Positions 9,693 through 16,873 of a stretch of 64,000 bases of DNA are shown here, in pieces. The position numbers and the translations under genes were made by a program. The stretch comes from an uncultured Lachnospiraceae bacterium. GTDB lineage: Bacteria > Bacillota > Clostridia > Lachnospirales > Lachnospiraceae. The notes under the pieces were generated by a model, which worked only from the letters and a program-made list of their open reading frames with translations, did not search any database and was not told where the DNA came from. The stretch spans positions 1 to 64,000 of the forward strand of contig CAMWQW010000002.1 in assembly GCA_947176505.1 (NCBI GenBank). The letters run 5' to 3'. The first letter of the stretch is position 1, and each line of letters starts with the position of its first letter.

Positions 9693-9733
9693 TTCTATTC
9701 CCCTTACTGCAAATTCATATGATTCCTCTGTTT

Positions 9734-9782
9734 TAGTAACCACTGTAATAGTAACTATATCATTTAAGTGATTTTTTGTCAA
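9734..9782 (-). promoter_or_regulatory. Sigma-A-type promoter of the leuB operon with a direct repeat
   Basis: Read on the minus strand, TTGACA (9777-9782) and TATAGT (9754-9759) are separated by exactly 17 bases, close to consensus. Just downstream lies a direct repeat of GTTACTA (plus-strand TAGTAAC at 9734-9740 and 9749-9755) with a 15-base period, covering the start site. This could be an operator, possibly for the TrmB-type regulator; that assignment is inference. Confidence 0.75.
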
Positions 9783-9906
9783 TAACCACCCACTTTTTTC
9801 CACAAAACAGACTGTCTCCCCGTATATTAAGGCATTCCGAAATCCCTAATCCTGCATAAATTTCCTTTTTAGTTATGGAAGATAGACATAGAAATTAATG
9901 ACCAGC

Positions 9907-9952
9907 AAAAAAGAGGCGTTTCTTCTATATGCGATATAGCAGATTCACCTCT
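9907..9952 (-). terminator. Intrinsic terminator upstream of the leuB promoter
   Basis: On the minus strand AGAGGTG pairs with CGCCTCT (one G-U pair), enclosing a second small hairpin (CTATAT/ATATAG), and is followed by TTTTTT. It would stop read-through from the SCP2 gene before the leuB promoter. Confidence 0.75.
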
Positions 9953-10001
9953 AATCATTTGAACATTTGTTCTCTATATGGTACAATTAAGTCGTATAAT
10001 T

Positions 10002-10043
10002 AAAAAGAAATAGCATCCCAACCGTCCAAAGTTAGATGCTATT
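10002..10043 (-). terminator. Intrinsic terminator downstream of the SCP2 gene
   Basis: AATAGCATC and GATGCTATT form a perfect 9-bp stem (10009-10017 with 10035-10043) with a 17-base loop. On the minus strand it is followed by TTTCTTTTT. The stem sequence TAGCATC recurs in the closing stem of the candidate RNA at 10107-10208. Confidence 0.75.
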
Positions 10044-10071
10044 CTTACTGAACAATACCCTAGAAGATTCC

Positions 10072-10100
10072 TTGCATCCTCTCCCAATCTGTTCTATAAT
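10072..10100 (+). promoter_or_regulatory. Sigma-A-type promoter of a candidate small RNA
   Basis: TTGCAT at 10072-10077 and a perfect TATAAT at 10095-10100 are separated by exactly 17 bases. The predicted start, around 10107, coincides with the first base of the closing stem of the downstream structured segment. Confidence 0.65.
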
Positions 10101-10106
10101 ATTCAT

Positions 10107-10208
10107 AGCATCAGTTCTGGGAGGAGTGCGGTTTATCCGTACTGCCAGTGTCTAGGTTCACACTTTTGATTATCCCGTAGAACACTTGGCAGCTGATGCT
10201 ATTTTTTC
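10107..10208 (+). ncRNA. Candidate structured small RNA, about 100 nt
   Basis: The segment is closed by a perfect 9-bp stem, TAGCATCAG (10106-10114) with CTGATGCTA (10193-10201), directly followed by TTTTTT. Inside, GTGCGG/CCGTAC forms one hairpin and CTGCCAGTGT/ACACTTGGCAG a second long arm, so the fold looks like a three-way junction. A well-spaced promoter precedes it and the T-run would terminate it. Its 3' end overlaps the last codons of the SCP2 gene on the other strand. I looked for SRP RNA, 6S RNA and the T-box motif and found none of their signatures. No RNA family is assigned. Confidence 0.5.
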
Positions 10209-10573
10209 TTTATCTTTCCTTTCGCAGCCGTCTTTTCTGCCTTTGCAGGACTCTTTACCGGAATTTCCTTCAACAATGCCGCTTTTCCCACATTGCCTTC
10301 CACCTTAATCTTTCCTGTCAAAAATGCCTTGACTACGTCTAGTTTTCCTGCCGCAATTTCCTCAAGAACTGTTGCTTTGGTGATGACAAGAGCATCACGG
10401 TCATAATATTCGTAGGGTTGCACGTTAACCTTTCCATCTGCTACCTCCAGATAAAATGCTCCGGCTGCCTCACCCTCCACATTAAACTGAATTGCCAGAT
10501 GTTCCTTTACTTTGGACGCATCCGCATCCTTATAAGCCTCCTGCACTTGTTTTACTAATTCTTCATAAGTCAT
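10199..10573 (-). CDS. SCP2 sterol-binding-domain protein (124 aa)
   Basis: The sequence has the SCP2 fold pattern: an amphipathic helix, the strand-rich FNVEGEAAGAFYLEVADGKVNVQPY, an acidic turn, then LEEIAAGKLDVVKAFLTGKIKVEGNVGKA, typical of bacterial stand-alone SCP2 proteins thought to bind lipids. A Lys/Ala-rich tail of about 20 residues follows. The longer frame starts at a GTG inside the ribosome site; the ATG at 10573, eight bases after GGAGG, is preferred. The ligand and physiological role are unknown. Confidence 0.85.
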   Translation of the reverse strand: MTYEELVKQVQEAYKDADASKVKEHLAIQFNVEGEAAGAFYLEVADGKVNVQPYEYYDRDALVITKATVLEEIAAGKLDVVKAFLTGKIKVEGNVGKAALLKEIPVKSPAKAEKTAAKGKIKKK

Positions 10574-10651
10574 TTCAACTTCCTCCTTCACCTAGTTTAA
10601 TATGCTTATTCATTTAGTATAACACAATACATAGACTTCATCAAAATCTTC

Positions 10652-10977
10652 CTACTTCAACAACGCTTCGCTCACTTTCTCAAGCGTATCCCTGATTGCA
10701 ATATGCTGCGGACAGGCTTCCTCATACTTCCCGCATTTGATACATGCATCTGCAGGCTTTAAACCATGCCCGTCCACGAGCCAGCCATACTGATGCTTTG
10801 CTGCTCCCGCATCACTATATAGAGTCAGATAATTCATCGCCGTAAAGGAACCTGATCTTCCTGCGCCATCCGCAACGTTTCTCTCTGATTGTTGGTCAGT
10901 CCATTAAAAGTTTTCATATAAGATAAATTATCTTTCATCTGCTCCACATTACTCATGCCGGAAAGAACCGTAACACC
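10652..10977 (-). pseudogene. Aldo/keto reductase remnant (COG1453 type), C-terminal pieces only
   Basis: Two frames together cover the C-terminal third of a ferredoxin-linked aldo/keto reductase. The first gives GVTVLSGMSNVEQMKDNLSYM and a short run ending QEDQVP. The second gives FTAMNYLTLYSDAG and ends with the Cys cluster ACIKCGKYEEACPQHI. The first four-Cys segment normally found between these pieces is missing, and the junction near 10845 shifts frame. The whole catalytic barrel N-terminal of residue GVTV is also absent; homology stops at about 10977, exactly where MerR homology begins on the other strand. Confidence 0.85.
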
Positions 10978-11361
10978 GAACACACCATACGCTACTACAC
11001 TGATATAGAACTCCTCCCCTGCCGCAGAGACAGCGGTAATCACCGCATATTTGACGACGAATCCGTAAACTGGATGCGGGGTATCACTTACCTGAAAAGC
11101 TGCGGCACGCCCATCAAAGATATTAAACGATACTGCGATTTATGCCGCATGGAAGAATCGGAAGAAAATCTCAGAGCACGGTATCAAATTATTCTCAAAC
11201 AGCGCAACATGGCTCATAAAAAAGTAGCGGAGGCACAAGCCACCGCTGAGTATATGGACTATAAATTGAAACATTACGAAGATATTTTAGCCGGTCGGAT
11301 TCCGGATGATATGAATCCGGGTAAATGGGAAATTTCTTCAGATTCCCAGCGCCTCTTGTAA
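10975..11361 (+). pseudogene. MerR-family regulator missing its N-terminus
   Basis: The plus strand from 10975 reads TEHTIRYYTDIELLPC and then RIFDDESVNWMRGITYL, the hallmark second half of a MerR winged helix. An intact dimerisation helix and C-terminus follow, to a stop at 11361. No start codon or ribosome site precedes it, and the first helix-turn-helix segment, about 18 residues, is missing. An internal ATG at 11074 would give only a 95-residue fragment. Such regulators often lie divergent from the aldo/keto reductase they control. The two fragments meet head to head, consistent with one deletion. Confidence 0.85.
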
Positions 11362-11973
11362 AAACCTGACTAGCCGCTCCCTGTACTCCCCAATCATCAC
11401 ATTTTCTTCCTTCGTATCATACTTGTTATTTCCTTTCTCCACAAAGTAAGTCAATGTGTTACGATTCAGGCTTAGGGAATCCAATGGCCATCCGGGATGC
11501 CTATTGGCAGACGGTTTTTCAATCATATAGAACGCGCTCAGCTTCGTCGCTTCGCTGTTCTCCATATAAGAAGTAATCTTACCGTGGTTATATACCGCAA
11601 TGCCATCCAGATAATAAGCAAGCACTTTCCCGCCTAATGATTTAATCAAATTAGAGTAATATGTAATCATCGCTTCATCATCTAAACGCTCACATCCACC
11701 GGGCGTTCTGATATTTAGTCCCGGCTGCCTGTCATCCTTAAGCGGAAGATGGTCGAAATACAAACCCGAATCATTACAGATAACCATATCAAAGAACTGC
11801 CCGTAATATTTTGCTTTGATGATAGCATTTTCTTCCGGTGTTCTGCCCCTCTCCTCCGGTTCAGATTCTATTTTCAAATCTTTTAATGTACAAAATTCTA
11901 TGTCGTTTCCTTCAAGTAATTCTTCAAAACGCTTCACTTTGGAAGGATTTGTGGTTCCGATCAGCACTTTCAT
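11338..11973 (-). CDS. HAM1/RdgB-family non-canonical NTP pyrophosphatase (211 aa)
   Basis: The N-terminus MKVLIGTTNPSKVKRFEELL and the motifs RTPEENAIIKAKYYGQFF and ICNDSGLYFDHLP match the ITPase/HAM1 fold, which hydrolyses dITP, XTP and similar nucleotides to monophosphates. The C-terminal part is more divergent than in housekeeping RdgB. AAGGA lies seven bases before the ATG. The 3' end overlaps the convergent MerR remnant by 24 bases. A second, orthodox RdgB elsewhere in the genome is possible, so I withhold a gene symbol. Confidence 0.8.
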   Translation of the reverse strand: MKVLIGTTNPSKVKRFEELLEGNDIEFCTLKDLKIESEPEERGRTPEENAIIKAKYYGQFFDMVICNDSGLYFDHLPLKDDRQPGLNIRTPGGCERLDDEAMITYYSNLIKSLGGKVLAYYLDGIAVYNHGKITSYMENSEATKLSAFYMIEKPSANRHPGWPLDSLSLNRNTLTYFVEKGNNKYDTKEENVMIGEYRERLVRFLQEALGI

Positions 11974-12126
11974 ATTTTAGTCCTTTGATTTATATACTAG
12001 TCCGCATACGGTAGCTTTCCATACGCTACACTATATGTGATTGTACTGTAAAACATCATAACTTTCAATCATAAGACATAAAAGATATCAGCTCCGTAAA
12101 GAACTGCCTCGGGAACATGCGTCAAT

Positions 12127-13338
12127 TCATCGTCCCGACATCTGATACCGTCTGTAAATCCCAACACCTGCCACTGCTGCCGCGGTACCGCAGAGAACAT
12201 AAAGAATCGGAACGGTCTGCCACACCGTGAAGCAATGTCTGCCGACTACAACAAGCCGTTGACTAAACAGACCTCTACAGGATAGGAAGCGCATGGGCAG
12301 ACTCTGCCAAATTTGTGCCACAATTCTGTACTGACTCGGAATGTTTATCATCACCCCAACAATAATAAAACCCGTAAAAAGTGCCAGCGTTGCAATACTG
12401 TTGTGCAATAACTCCGACACCACCATGACAAGCACGCTCATAAGAACCGCTGTCACAAGGAAAACACCATAGGCAATAAAGCAAGCCTCCCCAATGCTAA
12501 TCGGATAGGAATAGGTTGCAAGGTAAAGGTACATCTGTACTGCCGTCTGAAACCCTTCCGTCCCGTATATGATCAGAGACGCTGTCACCGCAGCTAAGCC
12601 CATCAGCACCGCGCAAATGAAGGACACACTGATTCCCGCCGACAGTTTAGCCCAATACGCTATCGTTCTCCCCTTCGCGCTCGACAAAATCATCTGATCC
12701 ATTCTTCGCATATGTTCTTCGGGAAACACCCCTGACAGACAGACTGCAGTAAGCAAAAGCAGCAATATGCCGACCGTATCAAGATCTTTTAATATAACGC
12801 TGTATCCCTCATGATAAAAGTAAGTGAAGGGCTTATCAATCTGCTCCTCTTTCTCCCTCCAGAATGCTTTTTCCGTATCCGACAAAAATAACTCTGTCCA
12901 CGTCTCCTCCTGCCAGTCCGTCCGTGCGTCATAAAGATTCTGCTCATCCGCATTCCAGCCTTCATAAAACGGATTCCGACGTGTCCACTTCCATATCAAC
13001 TGAAAGATATCATTGTATGGACGGGCATATTTCTGGTATTCTTCTGTCTCGGTGTAGCGCTCTGCCGCAGCCGGAATTTTACCGTATGCCGTCATCGTTT
13101 CCTCCAGCAATTCCTGCGCCACTACCCTGCCGGACAATGCTCTCCTATATGCACTGTCCACTTGAAACATATGGTAATGCGTATCAACAACCTCACCGTC
13201 CACATAATAATTCCCTGAAAGATTCCCCGCTTTCGCCATAACAATACAGCCGAGACAAATAAACAGACTGATCCATACCAGCTTACGCTTAATAATCTTT
13301 TTCAATTCATAATGATATAATGTCAAAAAAATATTCAT
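12127..13338 (-). CDS. ABC-2-type transporter permease (403 aa)
   Basis: One membrane segment lies near residues 20-38. A long extracytoplasmic loop rich in Trp, Tyr and Glu (about residues 45-180) follows, then five or six membrane segments from residue 185 to the end. This is the layout of ABC-2 permeases such as the NatB class. AAGGAG lies nine bases before the ATG. It is the last gene of the sigma factor operon, 61 bases after the ATPase gene. The exported substrate cannot be told from sequence. Confidence 0.85.
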   Translation of the reverse strand: MNIFLTLYHYELKKIIKRKLVWISLFICLGCIVMAKAGNLSGNYYVDGEVVDTHYHMFQVDSAYRRALSGRVVAQELLEETMTAYGKIPAAAERYTETEEYQKYARPYNDIFQLIWKWTRRNPFYEGWNADEQNLYDARTDWQEETWTELFLSDTEKAFWREKEEQIDKPFTYFYHEGYSVILKDLDTVGILLLLLTAVCLSGVFPEEHMRRMDQMILSSAKGRTIAYWAKLSAGISVSFICAVLMGLAAVTASLIIYGTEGFQTAVQMYLYLATYSYPISIGEACFIAYGVFLVTAVLMSVLVMVVSELLHNSIATLALFTGFIIVGVMINIPSQYRIVAQIWQSLPMRFLSCRGLFSQRLVVVGRHCFTVWQTVPILYVLCGTAAAVAGVGIYRRYQMSGR

Positions 13339-13399
13339 GCTCTGATTCTCCTTTCCGCATGCTCCCCTAGTATTCCATCAAGCACAGCGCTCATGCCCG

Positions 13400-14089
13400 T
13401 CAGACATTCTGTTCTAGATAAAATTGCTCCAAATCACCTTTCACACCATTCCACTTTCCCTGATAAATCAACTGCCCGTCTTTCATCATGAGTATTTCGT
13501 CAGCAATGTGTTCGATATCCGAAACAATATGTGTGGACAATAACACAATACTATCTCTGCCGAGGCTTTCAATCAATTCCCGGAATCGTACCCGCTCTTT
13601 CGGATCAAGTCCGGCAGTCGGCTCATCCAGAACCAGCAGTTTCGGTTCATTGAGCAGTGCCTGCGCAATTCCTAATCTCTGCTTCATGCCGCCTGAGAAA
13701 GTCTTCACCTTCTTATGACCCACGTCCTGCAGCGACACTAATTCTAACAGTTCCTTTGCCTTCCTTTTTGCCTGCGCCTTAGGGATTCCTTTTAACGCCG
13801 CAAGATACAGCAGAAATTCTGTCGCGCTAAATTCCGGATAATATCCGAAATCTTGGGGCAGATATCCGAGAATTGCACGGTACGCCTCTTCACTCACATC
13901 AATACCGTCATAAGAAATTGTCCCGCCGGTGGGTTTTAAAATACCGCTTATCATCCGCATCAACGTTGTTTTACCCGCACCGTTGGCACCGAGCAGTCCA
14001 TACACACCCTTTTCCAAATTCACCGATATCCGGTCTACTGCGATAAGATTCTTATATTGTTTTGATACCCTTTCTATCGTAAGCTGCAT
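13400..14089 (-). CDS. ABC transporter ATP-binding protein (229 aa)
   Basis: Complete nucleotide-binding domain: Walker A GANGAGKTT near residues 34-42, the signature SGGMKQR near 131-137, Walker B LLVLDEPTAGLD, and the switch histidine in LLSTHIV. It is of the CcmA/NatA type that drives ABC-2 permeases. It overlaps the upstream membrane-protein gene by 16 bases, with its own GGAGG seven bases before the ATG. It presumably pairs with the permease just downstream. Confidence 0.95.
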   Translation of the reverse strand: MQLTIERVSKQYKNLIAVDRISVNLEKGVYGLLGANGAGKTTLMRMISGILKPTGGTISYDGIDVSEEAYRAILGYLPQDFGYYPEFSATEFLLYLAALKGIPKAQAKRKAKELLELVSLQDVGHKKVKTFSGGMKQRLGIAQALLNEPKLLVLDEPTAGLDPKERVRFRELIESLGRDSIVLLSTHIVSDIEHIADEILMMKDGQLIYQGKWNGVKGDLEQFYLEQNV

Positions 14090-14790
14090 GCCAATTCCTC
14101 CGTTTCGATTATCATATTTCTATACTGTCTGATTACACCACCGGTAAGCAGCAACATGATGCTGCCCCACCATATGGGATCATACCCTTGATAAATCCGT
14201 GTGACCATATCCCCCGACAAAAATACAAAACAACCGATTGCAACGGCAATGCCCATACAGTAATACATTGCTTCATGCCCTTTGAACCTGCGTACAATAC
14301 ACAACCCGATAAATGTAGTCAGCAAGTACGGTATTAAAATGCATACCCCGGTCTGAAATGGTTCCTCCTCTCCATTCCATATACCGACAACTATCAGAAA
14401 TCCTAACACAAACAGATTCTCAATACCTAAAATCCCCAGTCTGGCAAAAACAACGCTTCTTAAAGAAAAGCGTGTTGCCATCTCCAGCTCCGTCATCTCA
14501 TAATTGTCTGACCTTCCGCTCTCAGCAATAACCGTAACTGCCAAAAACGGTGTAAGTGCAGAAAAGATCCACATAAGATTGTTGGAAGCCGTCACCACTC
14601 CAAATACTGCGGTCACAAAAATAAGCGTTGAAACCACCCATATCCATTTGCGGATATACGTTGCCTGTGAACATAATACTTCCCAAATATTCATTGGTTG
14701 ATGATTCCACCTCTGCACAAACTCTTTCTTATGCAAAGACGGGGGCGCCTCATAAACGAATTTAAGCTGTTCTCTTATTTCACGCTTCAT
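14074..14790 (-). CDS. Six-TM membrane protein, possible anti-sigma factor (238 aa)
   Basis: About 45 N-terminal charged residues (EQLKFVYEAPPSLHKKEFVQRW) would be cytoplasmic. They are followed by a membrane pair near residues 48-86 and four more segments. Its start overlaps the stop of the ECF sigma gene (ATGA), so the two are translated together. A protein with a short cytoplasmic domain ahead of membrane helices, coupled to an ECF sigma, is the usual setting for an anti-sigma factor; I see no zinc-binding HXXXCXXC motif. It could equally be a second permease subunit. Confidence 0.65.
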   Translation of the reverse strand: MKREIREQLKFVYEAPPSLHKKEFVQRWNHQPMNIWEVLCSQATYIRKWIWVVSTLIFVTAVFGVVTASNNLMWIFSALTPFLAVTVIAESGRSDNYEMTELEMATRFSLRSVVFARLGILGIENLFVLGFLIVVGIWNGEEEPFQTGVCILIPYLLTTFIGLCIVRRFKGHEAMYYCMGIAVAIGCFVFLSGDMVTRIYQGYDPIWWGSIMLLLTGGVIRQYRNMIIETEELACSLR

Positions 14791-15317
14791 GTAAATCCCT
14801 CCCTTTCAAGCAATTTTCTAAATTTCTTCTCCACGGTCAGTAAACGGCGTCTCACTGCAAATCTGGACATTCCGAATATCTGCCCAATTGCTGCAACAGG
14901 CACTTCATTCACATAGCGGAGCAAAAGAAGTTCCTGTTCTTCTTGCTGTAATTCGGACAACACCGCACGAACTGTAAGTTTCATAAGAATTTGGTTCTCC
15001 TGCATATCATGACACATACTCTCTCCCGGCATAGAATCCTTTTGTACGAACCGATGCTTTTCAGCACATACATGTTCAAAATCCTTTCTGCATACAACTT
15101 CTTGTAAGGAAGATTGCCTCCTGTACTCGTCAATACAAAGATTCCTCGCGATTGTGTACAAATATTTCAAAGGCTCGTCCTTCTTCTCGCATCGATATTT
15201 TTGAAAATAGCGGAGAAAGGTTTCCTGCGTAATGTCCTCGGCTGTCTGCTGATGATGCAACTTAAAATAGCAATAGCGGTAAATTTTGTCATATTGTTCT
15301 TCTACGTCTATGGACAT
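14787..15317 (-). CDS. ECF-type RNA polymerase sigma factor (176 aa)
   Basis: Region 2 is seen at residues 8-75 (YRYCYFKLHHQQTAEDITQETF, then YLYTIARNLCIDEYRR). Region 4 is at about 115-170 (LSELQQEEQELLLLRYVNEV, then AAIGQIFGMSRFAVRRRLL). No region 1 or 3 is present, as expected for group 4 factors. GGAGG lies eight bases before the ATG. It heads the operon with a membrane protein and ABC genes, which it likely controls. I found no clear self-promoter upstream by eye. Confidence 0.93.
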   Translation of the reverse strand: MSIDVEEQYDKIYRYCYFKLHHQQTAEDITQETFLRYFQKYRCEKKDEPLKYLYTIARNLCIDEYRRQSSLQEVVCRKDFEHVCAEKHRFVQKDSMPGESMCHDMQENQILMKLTVRAVLSELQQEEQELLLLRYVNEVPVAAIGQIFGMSRFAVRRRLLTVEKKFRKLLEREGFT

Positions 15318-15436
15318 ACCGTAAACCTCCTCTCATAATGTATAACGGATTAGATGGGTAAAATGTGCGGTGATAGCACTACAAACTTTATATTTTCTTT
15401 TGCTTTTCGCAGGATATATCACTTATTTAGTACTTG

Positions 15437-15465
15437 AAAAACGCGACTTATGAAAAAAGTCGCGT
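15437..15465 (-). terminator. Intrinsic terminator in the 15318-15624 gap
   Basis: ACGCGACTT at 15441-15449 pairs perfectly with AAGTCGCGT at 15457-15465, and on the minus strand five T residues follow. It would end transcripts coming from the Fic remnant or HicAB. The rest of the 307-base gap shows no gene. Confidence 0.75.
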
Positions 15466-15624
15466 CTCAAAATATACCTGTATTCTCTGTCATCGAAAGT
15501 AAATCTATTCGGATTTATATAGTTCAACAGCTGCTATCATGATGGATAGACATCAGTAATCGGTACTTCTTTGTTTTATCTATAGAAATAAACATGCATC
15601 CCCAGCATTTATTTAATGATAAGT

Positions 15625-16011
15625 TTACATAATATTCATATTGATTTGCATAATTAATAATTTGTCTTGCATAATAGTATGCATTCGCATCTTCCGGTGC
15701 ACAATAATTACTATCGATTTCTGTTGTTCTGTCTCAGTATGCCTATAATTAGTCAGTTTTGTCCCTAATACATTTAATACGTTATTGTATCCACTTGTAT
15801 TTTCAATAATTTTCCAATTTAAAGCACGTTCAATTGAAACAATCTGGTTTGTCGAAATAACATCTATTAATGGCTGATATTCGTTTTTGTCCGCACTTTC
15901 TAACGCATCTATATATTTTATTCTTTCATCCCTATCAATTGTCAAAGGAAACAACCCTTCTTTTATCAAAACGAAGCTTGTAAGAAGACGCGCAATACGA
16001 CCATTGTCATC
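15625..16011 (-). pseudogene. Fic-domain protein, C-terminal fragment
   Basis: The frame carries the second half of a Fic motif, DDNGRIARLLTSFVLIKEG, and the following helices FPLTIDRDERIKYIDALE and SIERALNWK. The first half of the motif (HPFQDGN) is found about 900 bases away in the 16874-17422 fragment. Residues read upstream of DDNGR come from inserted DNA. After about residue 120 the sequence becomes unlike Fic and may be frame-shifted. Fic enzymes attach AMP or other groups to proteins; this copy cannot do so. Confidence 0.85.
16002..16011. repeat. Left copy of an imperfect 10-bp repeat flanking the HicAB insertion
   Basis: CATTGTCATC here and CATTCCCATC at 16906-16915 match at eight of ten positions and lie exactly where Fic homology stops and resumes. 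They may be a decayed target duplication or simply two versions of the Fic codons. Confidence 0.45.
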
Positions 16012-16035
16012 TGGTAATACCACGATGGGCATCCC

Positions 16036-16060
16036 AAAAAGAAGCTGCCCTATGGGCAGC
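16036..16060 (-). terminator. Intrinsic terminator of hicAB
   Basis: GCTGCCC (16044-16050) and GGGCAGC (16054-16060) form a GC-rich stem with a three-base loop. On the minus strand it is followed by TTCTTTTT. It lies ten bases after the hicB stop. Confidence 0.85.
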
Positions 16061-16069
16061 GCCCTGTAT

Positions 16070-16471
16070 TTATTTTGCTTGTGCCATTGAAAATAAGGTT
16101 TCTTGTAAAAGTTTAGAGAAATTGATATTATTTTTTTCAGCAAAAGTATTCAGCCATGCAGGAATAGTAAGGTTTTTCCTTACAGCTTTTTCACCATATT
16201 TTTCTTCATAAGCATCAATGTCTAATAATAGCATATTTATCATACACCCATTTTCAACAGTTATTTCTGAATAGTCAGAGGCATGTGGAATTTTCTCTCC
16301 ATCTTCAAGTTCTCCTAATATCCAGCCACTGGCTGCGTCAATCCCCATTTCAATAGCCTGTTCCAAGTCTTTTCCCTCTGTTACACAACCGGGTAAGTCT
16401 GGAAATTCTACCACATATCCTCCGCTTTGATCTGTAAAAGGCTTAAATACAGCCGGATAAATTAATTTCAT
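16070..16471 (-). CDS. hicB: HicB-family antitoxin (133 aa)
   Basis: The N-terminal half is the degenerate RNase H-like HicB domain, with FTDQSGGYVVEFPDLPGCVTEG and AIEMGIDAASGWILGELEDG. The C-terminal 45 residues are a ribbon/helix DNA-binding segment (RKNLTIPAWLNTFAEKNN). The longer frame starts at a GTG inside GGAGGTG, so the ATG at 16471 is preferred. It lies 39 bases after hicA. It should neutralise HicA and repress the shared promoter. The pair sits inside a broken Fic gene. Confidence 0.93.
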   Translation of the reverse strand: MKLIYPAVFKPFTDQSGGYVVEFPDLPGCVTEGKDLEQAIEMGIDAASGWILGELEDGEKIPHASDYSEITVENGCMINMLLLDIDAYEEKYGEKAVRKNLTIPAWLNTFAEKNNINFSKLLQETLFSMAQAK

Positions 16472-16510
16472 TATATTCACCTCCGTTTATACAAATTGAG
16501 CAAATAGGAC

Positions 16511-16690
16511 TTAAAGCCCCGCTTGTTTCATAATTGATTTCACTGTATCAGGATTCAAATCCCCTCCATGTTCTGGAATTGTAACTTTTCCAGGCTTAGT
16601 CGGGTGTTTGTATTGGTGGTGTGAGCCTTTTTGCTTTACTTGATACCAACCGTTTTCTAATATCATACTTTCAATTTCTCTAAATCTCAT
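16511..16690 (-). CDS. hicA: HicA-family mRNA interferase toxin (59 aa)
   Basis: A short frame, easy to miss. It reads MRFREIESMILENGWYQVK and continues with GSHHQYKHPTKPGKVTIPEH, the HicA double-stranded-RNA-binding fold with the catalytic histidine in GSHHQY. It ends DLNPDTVKSIMKQAGL. The length is normal for the family. An AAGGAGG ribosome site precedes the ATG. HicA cleaves mRNA and tmRNA when free; HicB downstream is its antidote. The gene looks intact. Confidence 0.93.
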   Translation of the reverse strand: MRFREIESMILENGWYQVKQKGSHHQYKHPTKPGKVTIPEHGGDLNPDTVKSIMKQAGL

Positions 16691-16783
16691 CCAATACCTC
16701 CTTATTCATCCATGGCATCTCTCCTTTCCCTTAATTTAATTATATTATAATACGTATTATGCGCATTTTCAATAATTCTATTC

Positions 16784-16828
16784 CATAAAAAAAGGACATC
16801 CACCTAAACAAAAGTTGAAATGTCCTTT
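16784..16828 (-). terminator. Intrinsic terminator after the Fic N-terminal fragment
   Basis: AAAGGACAT (16791-16799) pairs with ATGTCCTTT (16820-16828), and on the minus strand seven T residues follow. It lies inside the inserted segment, upstream of the hicA promoter region. Confidence 0.85.
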
Positions 16829-16873
16829 GGTATATATGCTATTCAATATTATGTACAAAGCAGTTTGCCGCTG

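Noticed and set aside
9693-10200. A T-box or ppGpp (ykkC-type) riboswitch ahead of leuB
   Set aside because: No T-box sequence (AGGGTGG...ACCGCG) and no ykkC core motifs are present, and leuB has its own promoter downstream of two terminators.
10107-10208. SRP RNA (ffs) or 6S RNA
   Set aside because: The SRP tetraloop and GGAAG asymmetric loop are missing, and the segment is too short and branched for 6S RNA.
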